From Desulfobacteraceae bacterium 4572_35.2 (GTDB lineage Bacteria > Desulfobacterota > Desulfuromonadia > Desulfuromonadales > Desulfuromonadaceae), in contig NBLY01000009.1 in the NCBI GenBank assembly GCA_002084665.1, positions 1-40,546 on the forward strand: a stretch of DNA of 40,546 bases, written 5' to 3'. Each line of letters begins with the position of its first letter. The first letter of the stretch is position 1. The position numbers and the translations under genes were made by a program. The notes below the pieces were generated by a model. That model was not told where the DNA came from. It saw only the letters and a list, made by a program, of their open reading frames with translations, and searched no databases. Positions 1 to 8,635 of this stretch are shown here, piece by piece.

Positions 1-1159
1 AATTGAGCAAAGAGGTTAACGGCTGATAGTGATACACCGCCAACCGATTGCTAGCCCTTGTCAGGGCAACATACAAAAGATTCTTACCTATTTTACTATC
101 GGGATATGCTCTTTGGGTTGGATTCCATAAAATAACACCACTAAACTCCAAACCCTTAACCTGATGGGCATTAGTAATCAAAATGCCGGGCTCGAAAGTC
201 AACGATCCAGTTTGTAATCGAGCCCCTTTGATCCCCTTGAGTGCAGCAAACACCTCTTGCGCCTCTTTCTTGTAGCGGCAAATGATAGCAGTAAGACTCA
301 AGGGCTCTTTATTTATAAGGGTGAACAGGGCATTTTTAAGATGTACGAGGGTCTCTTGTTTGCTATCCCAGTTATGAAAACGTGGATCAGGGCCACTATT
401 GACCACCTTTACAGATGCACGGCCTGACACGCGGTTTGCCAGTGCCATAATTTGCGATGTCGATCTGTAACTGACATCTAGCGATTCAGACTGCACGCCC
501 TGTTTTTGCATATCCATTTGAAAAGTAGAAAATCCAGACTCATCGACAAAATCAAGAATTTTCTGGTGGGCATCAGCACAGATCGTCATGCTTTGCTTAT
601 CCCCCGCCGCACCTAAAAGAGATTTCAACTCTACAATAGATAAATCTTGAGCCTCATCGATCAAAATATGGTCATACCAATTAACAGCGTCACGACACGT
701 TTCGCTATGGCGTAACTGCAGCAAGTGCAGCAACACTCCCGCATCATCAAAAGATAATTCCGGCTCACCACCAGAGAGTATTCGCTGACCATCTTTTGCC
801 AAAAGTGGAATTTTGCTTCGTATTGCACAGTGCTTTATCAGCAAATCTTCTTGCGTATAGAAATTACCTAAATCGGCTAAATCATCAGTTGGTGCCTTAT
901 AAAGATCGACGTATTCCCTTAATGCTTGATAAAGACCGGTACTCTTTTTGATGTCACCTAAGCCCGTACCTTGCTTTGTTGAGAATTGAACATCTACCCC
1001 CATAGAGCGCAACGCTTGCGAAGCCCAAGAATGAAAGGTAACGATCGATACATTTTTACCGAGCAAATCAACGGATGTTTGCCGCACATAATCGGATAAA
1101 GACCGATTGAACATGACAACCAAACAACGCTCTTGTCTAAACTTCTCAGGTTGGTTAAA
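1..1159 (-). pseudogene. UvrD/Rep-like helicase, N-terminally truncated, runs off left edge
   Basis: The minus strand stays open from about 1159 to the window edge and reads as the middle and C-terminal part of a superfamily 1 helicase. Visible motifs are VVMFNRSLSDYV (motif Ia region), VTFHSWA, the Walker B box ILIDEAQDLS (near 620-665), SYRSTSQI, the motif V-like HQVKGLEFSGVILW (near 125-165) and the motif VI-like LLYVALTRASNRL. The Walker A loop GxxGSGKT, which should lie just before the NQPEKF segment at 1159, is absent in all three frames. The frame stays open further upstream but matches nothing. A terminator sits directly upstream at 1244-1279, so no promoter is apparent. I infer a 5'-deleted pseudogene. 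The 81-codon ATG reading frame at 994-1239 is in a different frame and carries no helicase motif. Confidence 0.75.
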
Positions 1160-1243
1160 GAGCAAGAACGACAAAGTAATGCTTCTTCTTGTGCAATAAA
1201 ATCTTTCACATTGTCCCTGTATTTGCTCGTGTTTTTCATAAAA

Positions 1244-1279
1244 CAAAAAAAGCACCTAGATCATTAGACCTAAGTGCTT
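1244..1279 (-). terminator. Rho-independent terminator after tRNA-Gly
   Basis: On the minus strand a 9-bp stem, AAGCACTTA pairing with TAGGTGCTT (one G-U pair), encloses a loop of about 12 nt and is followed by a run of T (complement of 1244-1250). It starts 9 bases after the encoded CCA end of the tRNA and so ends the cca-tRNA transcript before the helicase remnant. Confidence 0.85.
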
Positions 1280-1287
1280 GAATTTCT

Positions 1288-1362
1288 TGGAGCGGGAAAC
1301 GAGATTCGAACTCGCGACCTTCACCTTGGGAAGGTGACACTCTACCACTGAGTTATTCCCGC
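1288..1362 (-). tRNA. tRNA-Gly (anticodon CCC)
   Basis: Read on the minus strand this is a 75-nt tRNA including an encoded CCA end. The acceptor stem is GCGGGAA/TTCCCGC with discriminator T. The D arm contains CTC-AGTGGTA-GAG. The anticodon stem CACC/GGTG encloses the loop TTCCCAA, giving anticodon CCC, which reads GGG glycine codons. The T arm is GCGAG-TTCGAAT-CTCGT. It lies 38 bp downstream of the tRNA nucleotidyltransferase gene in the same orientation and is followed by a terminator, so both may share a transcript. Confidence 0.95.
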
Positions 1363-1400
1363 AATAGGTGAAGGAGTATATGTAACAGTGACCATGATTG

Positions 1401-2705
1401 TCAATTGGATTCACACCATTTATCAAGATATAGTTCGCCATCGTCTATGTTCGCTACTATGCCATTAATTTCTGCTAGCTCGATAGCTTTTAAACACTGG
1501 CCTAATTGCTGCCCTTTGCAATGTGGAACCAGCTGTTGAATGTATTCAGCTGGTAACAATGGTTGCATACGGCCATTGGTTTGAGATTGTTGCCATAGGT
1601 GCTGCAACGCTAACAATTGCTGGGTGTCGATAGCGCCACTACTGAGCAATTGGCAAAAGATAAGTGCTTGGGGTAGTGGTGCATGATGATGTTGCAACCA
1701 CAATAGTTTGCCGCGCTCACTACAGTCTAACCGACGGTATTTATCGAACTGTGCTGCGCTGGTATTAAGAAAAAAACGGAGCAGTTGTGCGATCCGTTTT
1801 TCAAAATGGAGCCATTTTAAAAGTCCATCTAAACTATCACCACTAACAGCGCAACATCTCATAATAGCGATAAAAACAGCTAAACCCGACACAGTGAAAC
1901 CATCACCACATAGAAGGTTTAGTTGCCGCTTACAATCCTCCTGCAGTTGCTGTTTCAATTGATAAATACGGTGTTCAATGGTGCGATGACATTCGACAAT
2001 TTGAGCACTGGTACACGACAGTGTCAACGCAGCGGCAACATCACACTCAACAAGCATTCTGAGTGCTGCCTCGCTGTTTATCGCGGCAAAGAGCTGACTC
2101 AATTCACTGCGAATCCGCTCTCCGGCGACCTGTTTCAGCAGTGGAGCATGGGCAATAAATTGCTGTTGTGTAACATTATCGACGGCAAGATTAAGCTTGG
2201 CGCAGTGGCGTATCCCTTTAAGAATACGTAACGGATCAGCGGCAATAACGCTATCACCACACATCCTCAATCGCTGTGCAGCGAGATCCCCTTGGCCGTT
2301 AAGGGGGTCTATTAGTGCCGAAGTATCAAGGGGTATCGTCAACGGTAACGCCATGGCATTGATAGTAAAGTCGCGTAGAGCGAGATCAATTTCAAGCGAA
2401 GGACCACGAAACGGGGCAAAATCAAATTGAAGCTTAGTTGCATTACGCATGACAACACGGCTGTAGCCGCGTTGTTGATCAAGGTAAAACCAATGAGCGT
2501 TGATCTGTTTAGCGAAGGCTTGAGCGATACGGCTTGGATCAACAGCACAAACAAAGTCATAATCGGCACTGTCGCGCTTGAGAAGGTGGTCGCGAAGACA
2601 ACCACCAACAAGATAAATAGGTAACGACTCGGCTGCCGCCAATCTGGCCAGCAGGTCGAGTTCGTTTTTATGTTGAGAAAATATCAACGACCCTATTTTA
2701 TCCAT
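1401..2705 (-). CDS. cca: CCA tRNA nucleotidyltransferase / poly(A) polymerase family
   Basis: A 434-residue class II nucleotidyltransferase, predicted to add or repair the 3' CCA of tRNAs in the cytoplasm. The head domain shows YLVGGCLRDHLL (about residues 31-42), the metal-binding carboxylates in ADYDFV, and RDFTINAMAL. The next blocks DPLNGQGDL and DPLRILKGIRHCAKL are the neck elements that bind nucleotide and tRNA. No HD phosphohydrolase motif is evident in the C-terminal half. Related bacterial enzymes can be CCA-adding, A-adding or poly(A) polymerases, and sequence alone does not separate these securely. tRNA-Gly lies just downstream. The ATG at 2705 gives the usual N-terminus ahead of the LVGG motif. 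Confidence 0.88.
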   Translation of the reverse strand: MDKIGSLIFSQHKNELDLLARLAAAESLPIYLVGGCLRDHLLKRDSADYDFVCAVDPSRIAQAFAKQINAHWFYLDQQRGYSRVVMRNATKLQFDFAPFRGPSLEIDLALRDFTINAMALPLTIPLDTSALIDPLNGQGDLAAQRLRMCGDSVIAADPLRILKGIRHCAKLNLAVDNVTQQQFIAHAPLLKQVAGERIRSELSQLFAAINSEAALRMLVECDVAAALTLSCTSAQIVECHRTIEHRIYQLKQQLQEDCKRQLNLLCGDGFTVSGLAVFIAIMRCCAVSGDSLDGLLKWLHFEKRIAQLLRFFLNTSAAQFDKYRRLDCSERGKLLWLQHHHAPLPQALIFCQLLSSGAIDTQQLLALQHLWQQSQTNGRMQPLLPAEYIQQLVPHCKGQQLGQCLKAIELAEINGIVANIDDGELYLDKWCESN

Positions 2706-2741
2706 ATATCCATAATGAATGAGTGTAACAATTGAGGTAAA

Positions 2742-3635
2742 TTATTCAGCAGCAGGTTCGCTGAAATTGATTTCAGCATTAGTTTTGAGCTCTTCAACCC
2801 AGGCGTGAAGGAGCTTTGCCCCCTCTTGCTCTTTTAAGAAAGCTGAAATTTGTGGCTTGATCTCATCGAAGCTTAATGATTGCTCTTCTTGACGATCAGT
2901 CACTTGGATAAGGTGATAACCAAATGCCGTTTTTACAACATCACTGGTTTCACCAGTTTTTAAAGCAAAAGCAACAGCATCAAACTCCTTGACCATCGAA
3001 CCAGGACCAAAGAAGCCAAGATCGCCACCTTTAGCACCACTTGGGCACGCAGAGTGCTCTTTTGCTAAGGCACCAAAACTTAATTCTTCAGCTTGCAGCT
3101 GCTTTTGAATCCCTTCAATCTTCTCTTTTGCCTCATCATTTTCCTCCTCTGTTGCCTTAATAAGGATATGGCTAGCACGAACCTGAGATGGCTTGCGCAT
3201 TTTTTCAGGGTTGGCATCATAAAACGCCTGAATCACTTCATCAGTAGGCTCAGCTGCATCACTAGACTTTTTCTCAGTCATCATATTAACCGAGAGATCT
3301 TGACGAATCATACGATAGTAACTGTCTCTATCGATTCCAGCCTTCTCTAAGGTTGCATAAAACTCCTCAGGGGTTGGGAAATTACTCATCACTTTTACGG
3401 TTTCTTGCTTGATTTTCTCATCATCAGCAATGACACCCTCGGCCATCGCTTGTTGGTAAATCAACTCACGGGCAATGATGCGCTCAACAGCGATCTCTTG
3501 CACCTGCTCTGTTTCTTCGTCGGTCAACTGCTCGGCAGTTTTACGAAACATCTCCATTGAGTAGCTTTGGATCGCATTGATAAAATCAAAATGGCTGATA
3601 GGTGTTCCGTTAACGGTAATAGTTTGTTCTGACAC
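2742..3635 (-). CDS. Parvulin-type peptidyl-prolyl isomerase (PpiC/SurA-like)
   Basis: A 297-residue protein with an N-terminal SurA-like helical region (about 1-140) and a parvulin domain (about 145-250) containing QVRASHILIK, GGDLGFFGPGSMVKEF and AFGYHLIQVTDR, the hallmark segments of rotamase family PF00639. No signal peptide or membrane anchor is visible, unlike periplasmic SurA/PrsA, so a cytosolic folding role is inferred. The start is GTG at 3635 with an AAGGAG ribosome site about 6 bases upstream. rsmA ends 10 bp upstream, so the two are probably cotranscribed. Confidence 0.85.
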   Translation of the reverse strand: MSEQTITVNGTPISHFDFINAIQSYSMEMFRKTAEQLTDEETEQVQEIAVERIIARELIYQQAMAEGVIADDEKIKQETVKVMSNFPTPEEFYATLEKAGIDRDSYYRMIRQDLSVNMMTEKKSSDAAEPTDEVIQAFYDANPEKMRKPSQVRASHILIKATEEENDEAKEKIEGIQKQLQAEELSFGALAKEHSACPSGAKGGDLGFFGPGSMVKEFDAVAFALKTGETSDVVKTAFGYHLIQVTDRQEEQSLSFDEIKPQISAFLKEQEGAKLLHAWVEELKTNAEINFSEPAAE

Positions 3636-3645
3636 GTAATTCTCC

Positions 3646-4461
3646 TTAGTTGTTTAAATAACGCTGTTCAAAAATTTGTAATTGTTTTGCAAGGTGTGCA
3701 AATTCAGTAATCGACAGCGTTTCCCCTCGTCGCTTCATATCAAGTTGTGCATTTTTTGCTGTAATGTCAACCACCTCGGCACTAAATCCTGCAGCACAGA
3801 GACAATTGCGTAACGTTTTACGCCGTTGGGCGAATGAGGCCTTAACGACACGGCGGAAAAAACCATCATCTTCAACCTCAACTCGCGGCGTTTGACGGCG
3901 ATCGAAACGCAGCACTTCGGACATCACCTTTGGCGGTGGTCGGAACGCACTGGGTGGCACAAGGGTAACACGGCTAATATCGAACCATAGCTGACACAAT
4001 ACAGTCAAGGAACCATACTCTTTTGAGCCGGGCTGCGCCCGCAGACGATCACCAACTTCCTTTTGAAACATCAGTATCATACGCGATATAAGTTGACGGT
4101 GAGTGATCATCTTAAACAATACCTGACTAGAAATATTGTAAGGAAGATTAGCGACCAACTTATAATCGGGTTGCTTTAGAATTTGGTTCCAATCGATTTT
4201 TAGGGCATCACCAACATGAACGTTAAGTTTTTCATCACCATTGTCAGTGAATTGTTGCGCCAAATCGCGGTCAATTTCAATTAAATCAAGACGCTGAATC
4301 AACGGTAACATTTTGTGCGTTAAAGCCCCCTGCCCCGGGCCGATCTCAAGAACATGATCGTTAGGTGAAAGTTCGGCAGCGGCAATAATATGATTGATAA
4401 TATTTTGATCAATTAGAAAATTTTGGCCAAATCGTTTCCGTGGCCGATGAAGTGTACTCAT
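3646..4461 (-). CDS. rsmA: 16S rRNA adenine dimethyltransferase RsmA (KsgA)
   Basis: A 271-residue SAM-dependent methyltransferase that dimethylates A1518 and A1519 in helix 45 of 16S rRNA during small-subunit maturation. Seen here are the N-terminal RFGQNFL (about 10-16), SAM-binding motif I LEIGPGQGALT (38-48), the acidic EID after strand 2, and catalytic motif IV NLPYN (105-109). Length is normal for KsgA. The ATG at 4461 overlaps the stop codon of the upstream DUF2062 gene by 4 bases (ATGA), indicating translational coupling. Confidence 0.96.
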   Translation of the reverse strand: MSTLHRPRKRFGQNFLIDQNIINHIIAAAELSPNDHVLEIGPGQGALTHKMLPLIQRLDLIEIDRDLAQQFTDNGDEKLNVHVGDALKIDWNQILKQPDYKLVANLPYNISSQVLFKMITHRQLISRMILMFQKEVGDRLRAQPGSKEYGSLTVLCQLWFDISRVTLVPPSAFRPPPKVMSEVLRFDRRQTPRVEVEDDGFFRRVVKASFAQRRKTLRNCLCAAGFSAEVVDITAKNAQLDMKRRGETLSITEFAHLAKQLQIFEQRYLNN

Positions 4462-4949
4462 TGATGTTTTACTCTCTTAAAAGGACGAGGCCAACGGGAG
4501 ATACGTAACGTTTTAAGGCTTGGCACCATCCGTAACACCACGGCATAAGAGACAGCGCCAAGAAGTAAACCGAAAACTACACTGCCTAAGCACATGGGAA
4601 CCAGCAGATTGTAGCCGAGTTCAGCGATGGACTCAGATGTAACGTGATGGGGAAAATGGATGTGCTCCATACCGAGAAAAAAGCGCCCCATTTCGTATTC
4701 AGCGGCATAAATTAATGGTGCTGTGATCGGATTGCTAATCCACACACCGACAGTGGCGGCAATTTTGTTCTGCCCTAAAAGCATAGCGACAAAAAATGCA
4801 ATCAACATTTGGAAACCAAGTGTAGGTGTCATGCCGATAAAAACCCCCAAAGCGAATCCTTTGGCAATTTCATCGGGCTGGGCGCGTAAACGCAACAAGC
4901 GCAACAACAGCAATTTAGATTGTCTAATAAGTCCCCATCGCCGCCACAT
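4458..4949 (-). CDS. DUF2062 family small membrane protein
   Basis: A 163-residue protein with the DUF2062 signature: FALGVFIGMTPTLGFQML followed by a hydrophobic segment, then GVWISNPITAPLIYAAEYEMG, and another hydrophobic stretch near residues 115-140. Members are small inner-membrane proteins of unknown biochemical role, often near glycosyltransferase or RNA-modification genes. It lies between tsaD, whose stop is 6 bp upstream, and rsmA, which it overlaps by 4 bp, so it belongs to this operon. Its function cannot be assigned. Confidence 0.85.
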   Translation of the reverse strand: MWRRWGLIRQSKLLLLRLLRLRAQPDEIAKGFALGVFIGMTPTLGFQMLIAFFVAMLLGQNKIAATVGVWISNPITAPLIYAAEYEMGRFFLGMEHIHFPHHVTSESIAELGYNLLVPMCLGSVVFGLLLGAVSYAVVLRMVPSLKTLRISRWPRPFKRVKHQ

Positions 4950-4955
4950 TGTGTT

Positions 4956-5999
4956 CTACCGCTTTGACCATGTGTCTGACTGCAACGGGCCGTCGACAGA
5001 ATCAAGAGGCCAGTTGGCCCGAGCATTTAAATCAAGCGGCGATGATAATCCACGACTCAAGTATTCATCACCGGCAACGGCTAGCATCGCTGCATTATCG
5101 GCACATAACAGTGGCGATGGAAAAAAGACATCGATATTTTTATCACAACCAAACTGTTGGAAGCGTTGGCGCAAGCCGCTATTACACGCGACACCACCGG
5201 CAACGGCAATGCGCGTTAGCCCTTGTTCGTGCGCAGCTTTAAATGTTTTGCGACTTAAGACATCGACAACAGCCTCTTGAAAACTAGCGGCAAGATGTTG
5301 CAGCGTTTGCTCCTCAAGGGGATGCTCAAGTTTTTTGATTTGATTCAGCACCGACGTTTTGATACCACTGAAACTAAAATCGAAACCTGGCCGATGTAAC
5401 ATGGGCCGTGGGAAATCAAAATATTTCGGGTCGCCCTGTTGCGCCAAGCGGTCAATCAAGGCACCGCCTGGGTAGGTTAACCCTGACATCTTAGCGATTT
5501 TATCAAAGGCCTCACCTGCCGCATCATCCAAAGTTTGACCAATGATCTGATACTGACCAATCCCCTCAACACGATACAGGTGGGTGTGGCCGCCAGAAAC
5601 CGCAAGGGCTAGATAGGGAAATTCAATTTGATGCTCTAAAAACGGTGCCAGAATGTGGCCTTCGATATGGTGGACACCAACCAGCGGAATCCCCAGTGCG
5701 TAAGCCATCGCCTTGGCATTGGACATACCGACAAGCAGCGCGCCAATGAGCCCGGGGCCAGCAGTGACAGCAATCCCTTCAATCTCGGCTAGTTCAACGC
5801 CAGCTTGCTGCAACGCCTGTTCGATAACAACAGGACAGGCCTCAAGGTGTTTACGGGCCGCGAGTTCAGGCACCACACCACCGTAACAGGCGTGGAGATC
5901 AACCTGAGAGGCAATAATATTGCTTAAAACCTCACGGCCATCGCGAACGACAGCCGCTGAGGTTTCATCACAAGAGGATTCAATAGTAAGTATCAGCAT
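4956..5999 (-). CDS. tsaD: tRNA threonylcarbamoyladenosine synthase subunit TsaD
   Basis: A 347-residue Kae1/Gcp ASKHA-fold protein that, with TsaB and TsaE, transfers threonylcarbamoyl from TC-AMP to A37 of ANN-decoding tRNAs. Motifs seen are LTIESSCDETSAAVV (4-18), AGPGLIGALLVG, and HHIEGH with metal-ligand histidines at 111 and 115, then AVSGGHTHL and the ATP-cleft segments DDAAGEAFDKIAK and VAGGVACNSGLR. Length and order match the bacterial protein. It starts at ATG 5999, 24 bp downstream of the phoH remnant. Confidence 0.96.
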   Translation of the reverse strand: MLILTIESSCDETSAAVVRDGREVLSNIIASQVDLHACYGGVVPELAARKHLEACPVVIEQALQQAGVELAEIEGIAVTAGPGLIGALLVGMSNAKAMAYALGIPLVGVHHIEGHILAPFLEHQIEFPYLALAVSGGHTHLYRVEGIGQYQIIGQTLDDAAGEAFDKIAKMSGLTYPGGALIDRLAQQGDPKYFDFPRPMLHRPGFDFSFSGIKTSVLNQIKKLEHPLEEQTLQHLAASFQEAVVDVLSRKTFKAAHEQGLTRIAVAGGVACNSGLRQRFQQFGCDKNIDVFFPSPLLCADNAAMLAVAGDEYLSRGLSSPLDLNARANWPLDSVDGPLQSDTWSKR

Positions 6000-6023
6000 C
6001 AGTCTTTTTTGTTATTAAATAGA

Positions 6024-7179
6024 TTAAAGCAAGTTAGCGGCGAGCTCTGACAAACCAGAACGTTCACCGTGCGTCAAGGTAACATGACCTGAGACCGACT
6101 GCTCCTTAAATTTTTCGACAATATACGCGAGGCCATTACTCGATGCATCGACGTATGGATTATCAATTTGGTAAGGATCGCCAGTTAAGACGATTTTTGT
6201 CCCCTCACCAACGCGAGTAATAATGGTTTTAATCTCATGCGGTGTCAAGTTTTGTGCCTCATCGACAATCATATATTGATTGGGGATCGAGCGGCCACGA
6301 ATGTAGGTAAGTGGCTCAATCTCCAGAATACCCATATCAACCAATTCACGGTAACCACGTTTACGCGTACCCCGCTCCTCTACTGCGCCAAGCAGCAGTT
6401 CAACATTGTCAAAAATAGGTTGCATCCACGGAGCCAACTTCTCCTCGACATCGCCGGGGAGAAAACCAAGGTCGCGTCCCATAGGAAATACCGGCCGAGA
6501 CACCAGCAGGCGGCTATATTCGCCATCATCAGCAGACTTTTGCAAGCCAGCAGCGATGGCTAACAGAGTTTTACCAGTGCCCGCCTTACCCACTAATGTC
6601 ACCAGTTGAACAGCAGGATTTAACAACAGATCAAGAGCGAACTGCTGTTCGCGGTTACGCGCTTGCAGACCCCATATCCCCTCTTTGGGAATTTTCACCA
6701 GCGGCTGCAACTTTTTCATTATCGCATCGTATCGTGCTAGTGCGGTATGGGAAGGATTACCTTCATCGACCAAGGTGATATATTGATGGGGCAATAACGT
6801 AGTAGCTTCATCTTCATCGAGAAAACCTTGACTATAAAATAGATCGACATCGGTCGCCGCGACGATGCGCTCACAGGTGCCGGTATAAAGTTCATCCCGC
6901 AGGCAAGTTCCCTACGTAACCATCAGCAATCAGTACCACCGTCAGAGTTCCACCATTTTCAAGAGCAACACCCTCAGTCAGGCTACCCTTAGTGCGTAAT
7001 TTATCCAACATGCGAGAGACATGACGCGCATTGCGACCAATTTCATTCAAATCTTTTTTAAAGGTATCAATCTCCTCAATCACTGTGATGGGGATATACA
7101 CCTCATTGTCTTCAAATTTAAGATAAGCTTGAGGATCATGTAACAACACGTTGGTATCAAGGATAAACTTTTTGGTCAT
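6024..7179 (-). pseudogene. PIN-PhoH family ATPase (YlaK type), split by internal deletion and frameshift
   Basis: The N-terminal piece (ATG at 7179) begins with the PIN-domain motif FILDTNVLLHDP and continues through VIEEIDTFK and GRNARHVSRMLD, but meets a stop near 6892. A second frame picks up at about 6895 with DELYTGTCERIVAATD and continues into a complete PhoH ATPase: Walker A GKAGTGKT, Walker B MIVDEAQNLTPHE and GDPYQIDNPY. In intact homologues I expect about 60-70 residues of PIN core (a DNxIL...VxLVSKDxNxRxKA segment) between GTLTVVLIADGYVGNLP and DELYTGT, and these are missing. The gene therefore carries a deletion of roughly 200 bp that also shifts the frame. The PhoH half could still be made from an internal start (ATG at 6794). 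Confidence 0.8.
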
Positions 7180-7205
7180 AATACCTCACCAGCTGGAGTC
7201 AATAA

Positions 7206-8387
7206 TCAAACAGATGCTGCAGACAAAGAGTCACCAATAATTTCAGTTATTGCAGTCAACAAACAATCGACCTCTTCTTGCGTATTAAAATACCCTGGAC
7301 TGATGCGAATCGTCCCCTGAGGAAACGATCCAATGGTGCGATGAGCGTCTGGAGAGCAGTGCAACCCAACCCGAGTGCCGATACCATAATGATGATCAAG
7401 CAAAAAACCCACTTCCGCAGGATCTCTTTTATCGATATTGAATGACACCACACCGCCTTCGGCTTCAACAGGACCATACAGAGTAACATTATCGAGCAAA
7501 GACAATCCGTTACGTAAACGATTTGTCAACTCTTGCTCATGCTGACAGATAGCGGCCATACCAACCTGCTCAACAAAATGGATTCCAGCACTAAGCGCCG
7601 CCAGTGCAGGGGTGTTTAATGTACCACACTCTAAATGTTCTGGCATCTGTTCAGGCTGTGTTAATTGGCTTGAAAATGTGCCAGTACCACCATATTTAAG
7701 CGGCTTAAGATGAATTTTCTCGTCAACGTACAAAAAACCAACACCCTGCGGCCCCATTAACGACTTATGTCCTGGGGCAGCGAGAAGATCAATGGCCATC
7801 GCCTCAACATCAATGGGAAACACTCCAGCACTCTGAGCTGCATCGACCATAAAGGTGATCCCCTGCTGGCGACACCAAGGGCCAATTTCACCAATCGGTT
7901 GTAACGTCCCCGTTACGTTGGAACAGTGACTCAACACAACAAGCTGTGTAGAAACACTACATGCCTGCTTAATATCTTCAACAGTTACTCGCCCTTGGCG
8001 GTCGGCCTGTACTTTTACAACCTCAACGCCACGCTGCTGAAGTTCATGTAATGGTCGCACCACAGCATTGTGTTCCATGCTGGTCGTTACAACGCGATCA
8101 CCCGGTTGCAACAAACCGAACAAAGCAACATTGATAGCTTCTGTAGCATTAAAGCTAAAGGCGACTTGAGCACAATCACTAATATTGAAAAAACGGGCCA
8201 GATCTAACCGAGCGCTAAGAACGATTTTAGCTGCTTGATGAGCTAAATAATGACCTCCTCGACCGGGGTTAGCACAACACGTACGTGAAATATGATCTTG
8301 AGCACGATAAACAGATTCAGGTTTGGGAAATGAGGTCGCTGCATTATCGAAATAAATGACAGTTTTCTCACCAGACTCAAATGACAT
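7206..8387 (-). CDS. Aminotransferase class V, cysteine desulfurase family
   Basis: A PLP enzyme of about 393 residues resembling NifS/SufS-type cysteine desulfurases, specifically the family of stand-alone 'cysteine desulfurase family proteins'. It carries IYFDNAATSFPKP at the N-terminus, the PLP aspartate block FMVDAAQSAG, the Schiff-base lysine in APGHKSLMGPQG, and GLHCSPDAHRTIG with the likely catalytic cysteine. It would take sulfur from cysteine for cofactor or tRNA thiolation, though the acceptor is unknown. The longest frame begins with TTG at 8399. I prefer ATG 8387 because GGAA lies 6 bases upstream. It is the first gene of the minus-strand run toward phoH and tsaD. Confidence 0.85.
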   Translation of the reverse strand: MSFESGEKTVIYFDNAATSFPKPESVYRAQDHISRTCCANPGRGGHYLAHQAAKIVLSARLDLARFFNISDCAQVAFSFNATEAINVALFGLLQPGDRVVTTSMEHNAVVRPLHELQQRGVEVVKVQADRQGRVTVEDIKQACSVSTQLVVLSHCSNVTGTLQPIGEIGPWCRQQGITFMVDAAQSAGVFPIDVEAMAIDLLAAPGHKSLMGPQGVGFLYVDEKIHLKPLKYGGTGTFSSQLTQPEQMPEHLECGTLNTPALAALSAGIHFVEQVGMAAICQHEQELTNRLRNGLSLLDNVTLYGPVEAEGGVVSFNIDKRDPAEVGFLLDHHYGIGTRVGLHCSPDAHRTIGSFPQGTIRISPGYFNTQEEVDCLLTAITEIIGDSLSAASV

Positions 8388-8552
8388 GATGTGTTCCAAT
8401 AGGGGAGGATTTAGTTAAAAAAAATGACAAAAATTAAAATACAATTCGAACAATAATTCTAGATTTTCCTGAAACTACCACCCCGCTTATGTTTAGGCAA
8501 CTTCATTCCATTATAGACTAATACGCGAGCGAAGACATGAACATTAACGCCG

Positions 8553-8608
8553 TTGACAGCCACGATATATTGTGTTTTAAATCCCCTCTTATACACAATG
8601 TAGTAAAA
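8553..8608 (+). promoter_or_regulatory. Promoter with two NrdR-like boxes upstream of nrdJ
   Basis: A -35 TTGACA (8553-8558) is followed after 17 bp by TTTAAA (8576-8581). The spacer contains the 16-mer CCACGATATATTGTGT (8560-8575), which matches 14 of 16 positions of the NrdR box consensus ACACWATATATWGTGT. A weaker second box (8593-8608, beginning ACACAATGTAGT, about 10/16) starts 33 bp later, three helical turns away, as is usual for NrdR box pairs. Repression of the reductase by NrdR-(d)ATP is inferred. Confidence 0.75.
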
Positions 8609-8635
8609 GGTTCCCCTCTTAAAAAGGACACGCAC

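Noticed and set aside
1708-2624. Plus-strand open frames opposite cca
   Set aside because: They are antisense shadows of a clearly conserved gene and have no ribosome sites or family features.
8400-8635. Cobalamin riboswitch upstream of the B12-dependent reductase
   Set aside because: The leader after the predicted start is short and no B12-box-like sequence or matching structure is visible.
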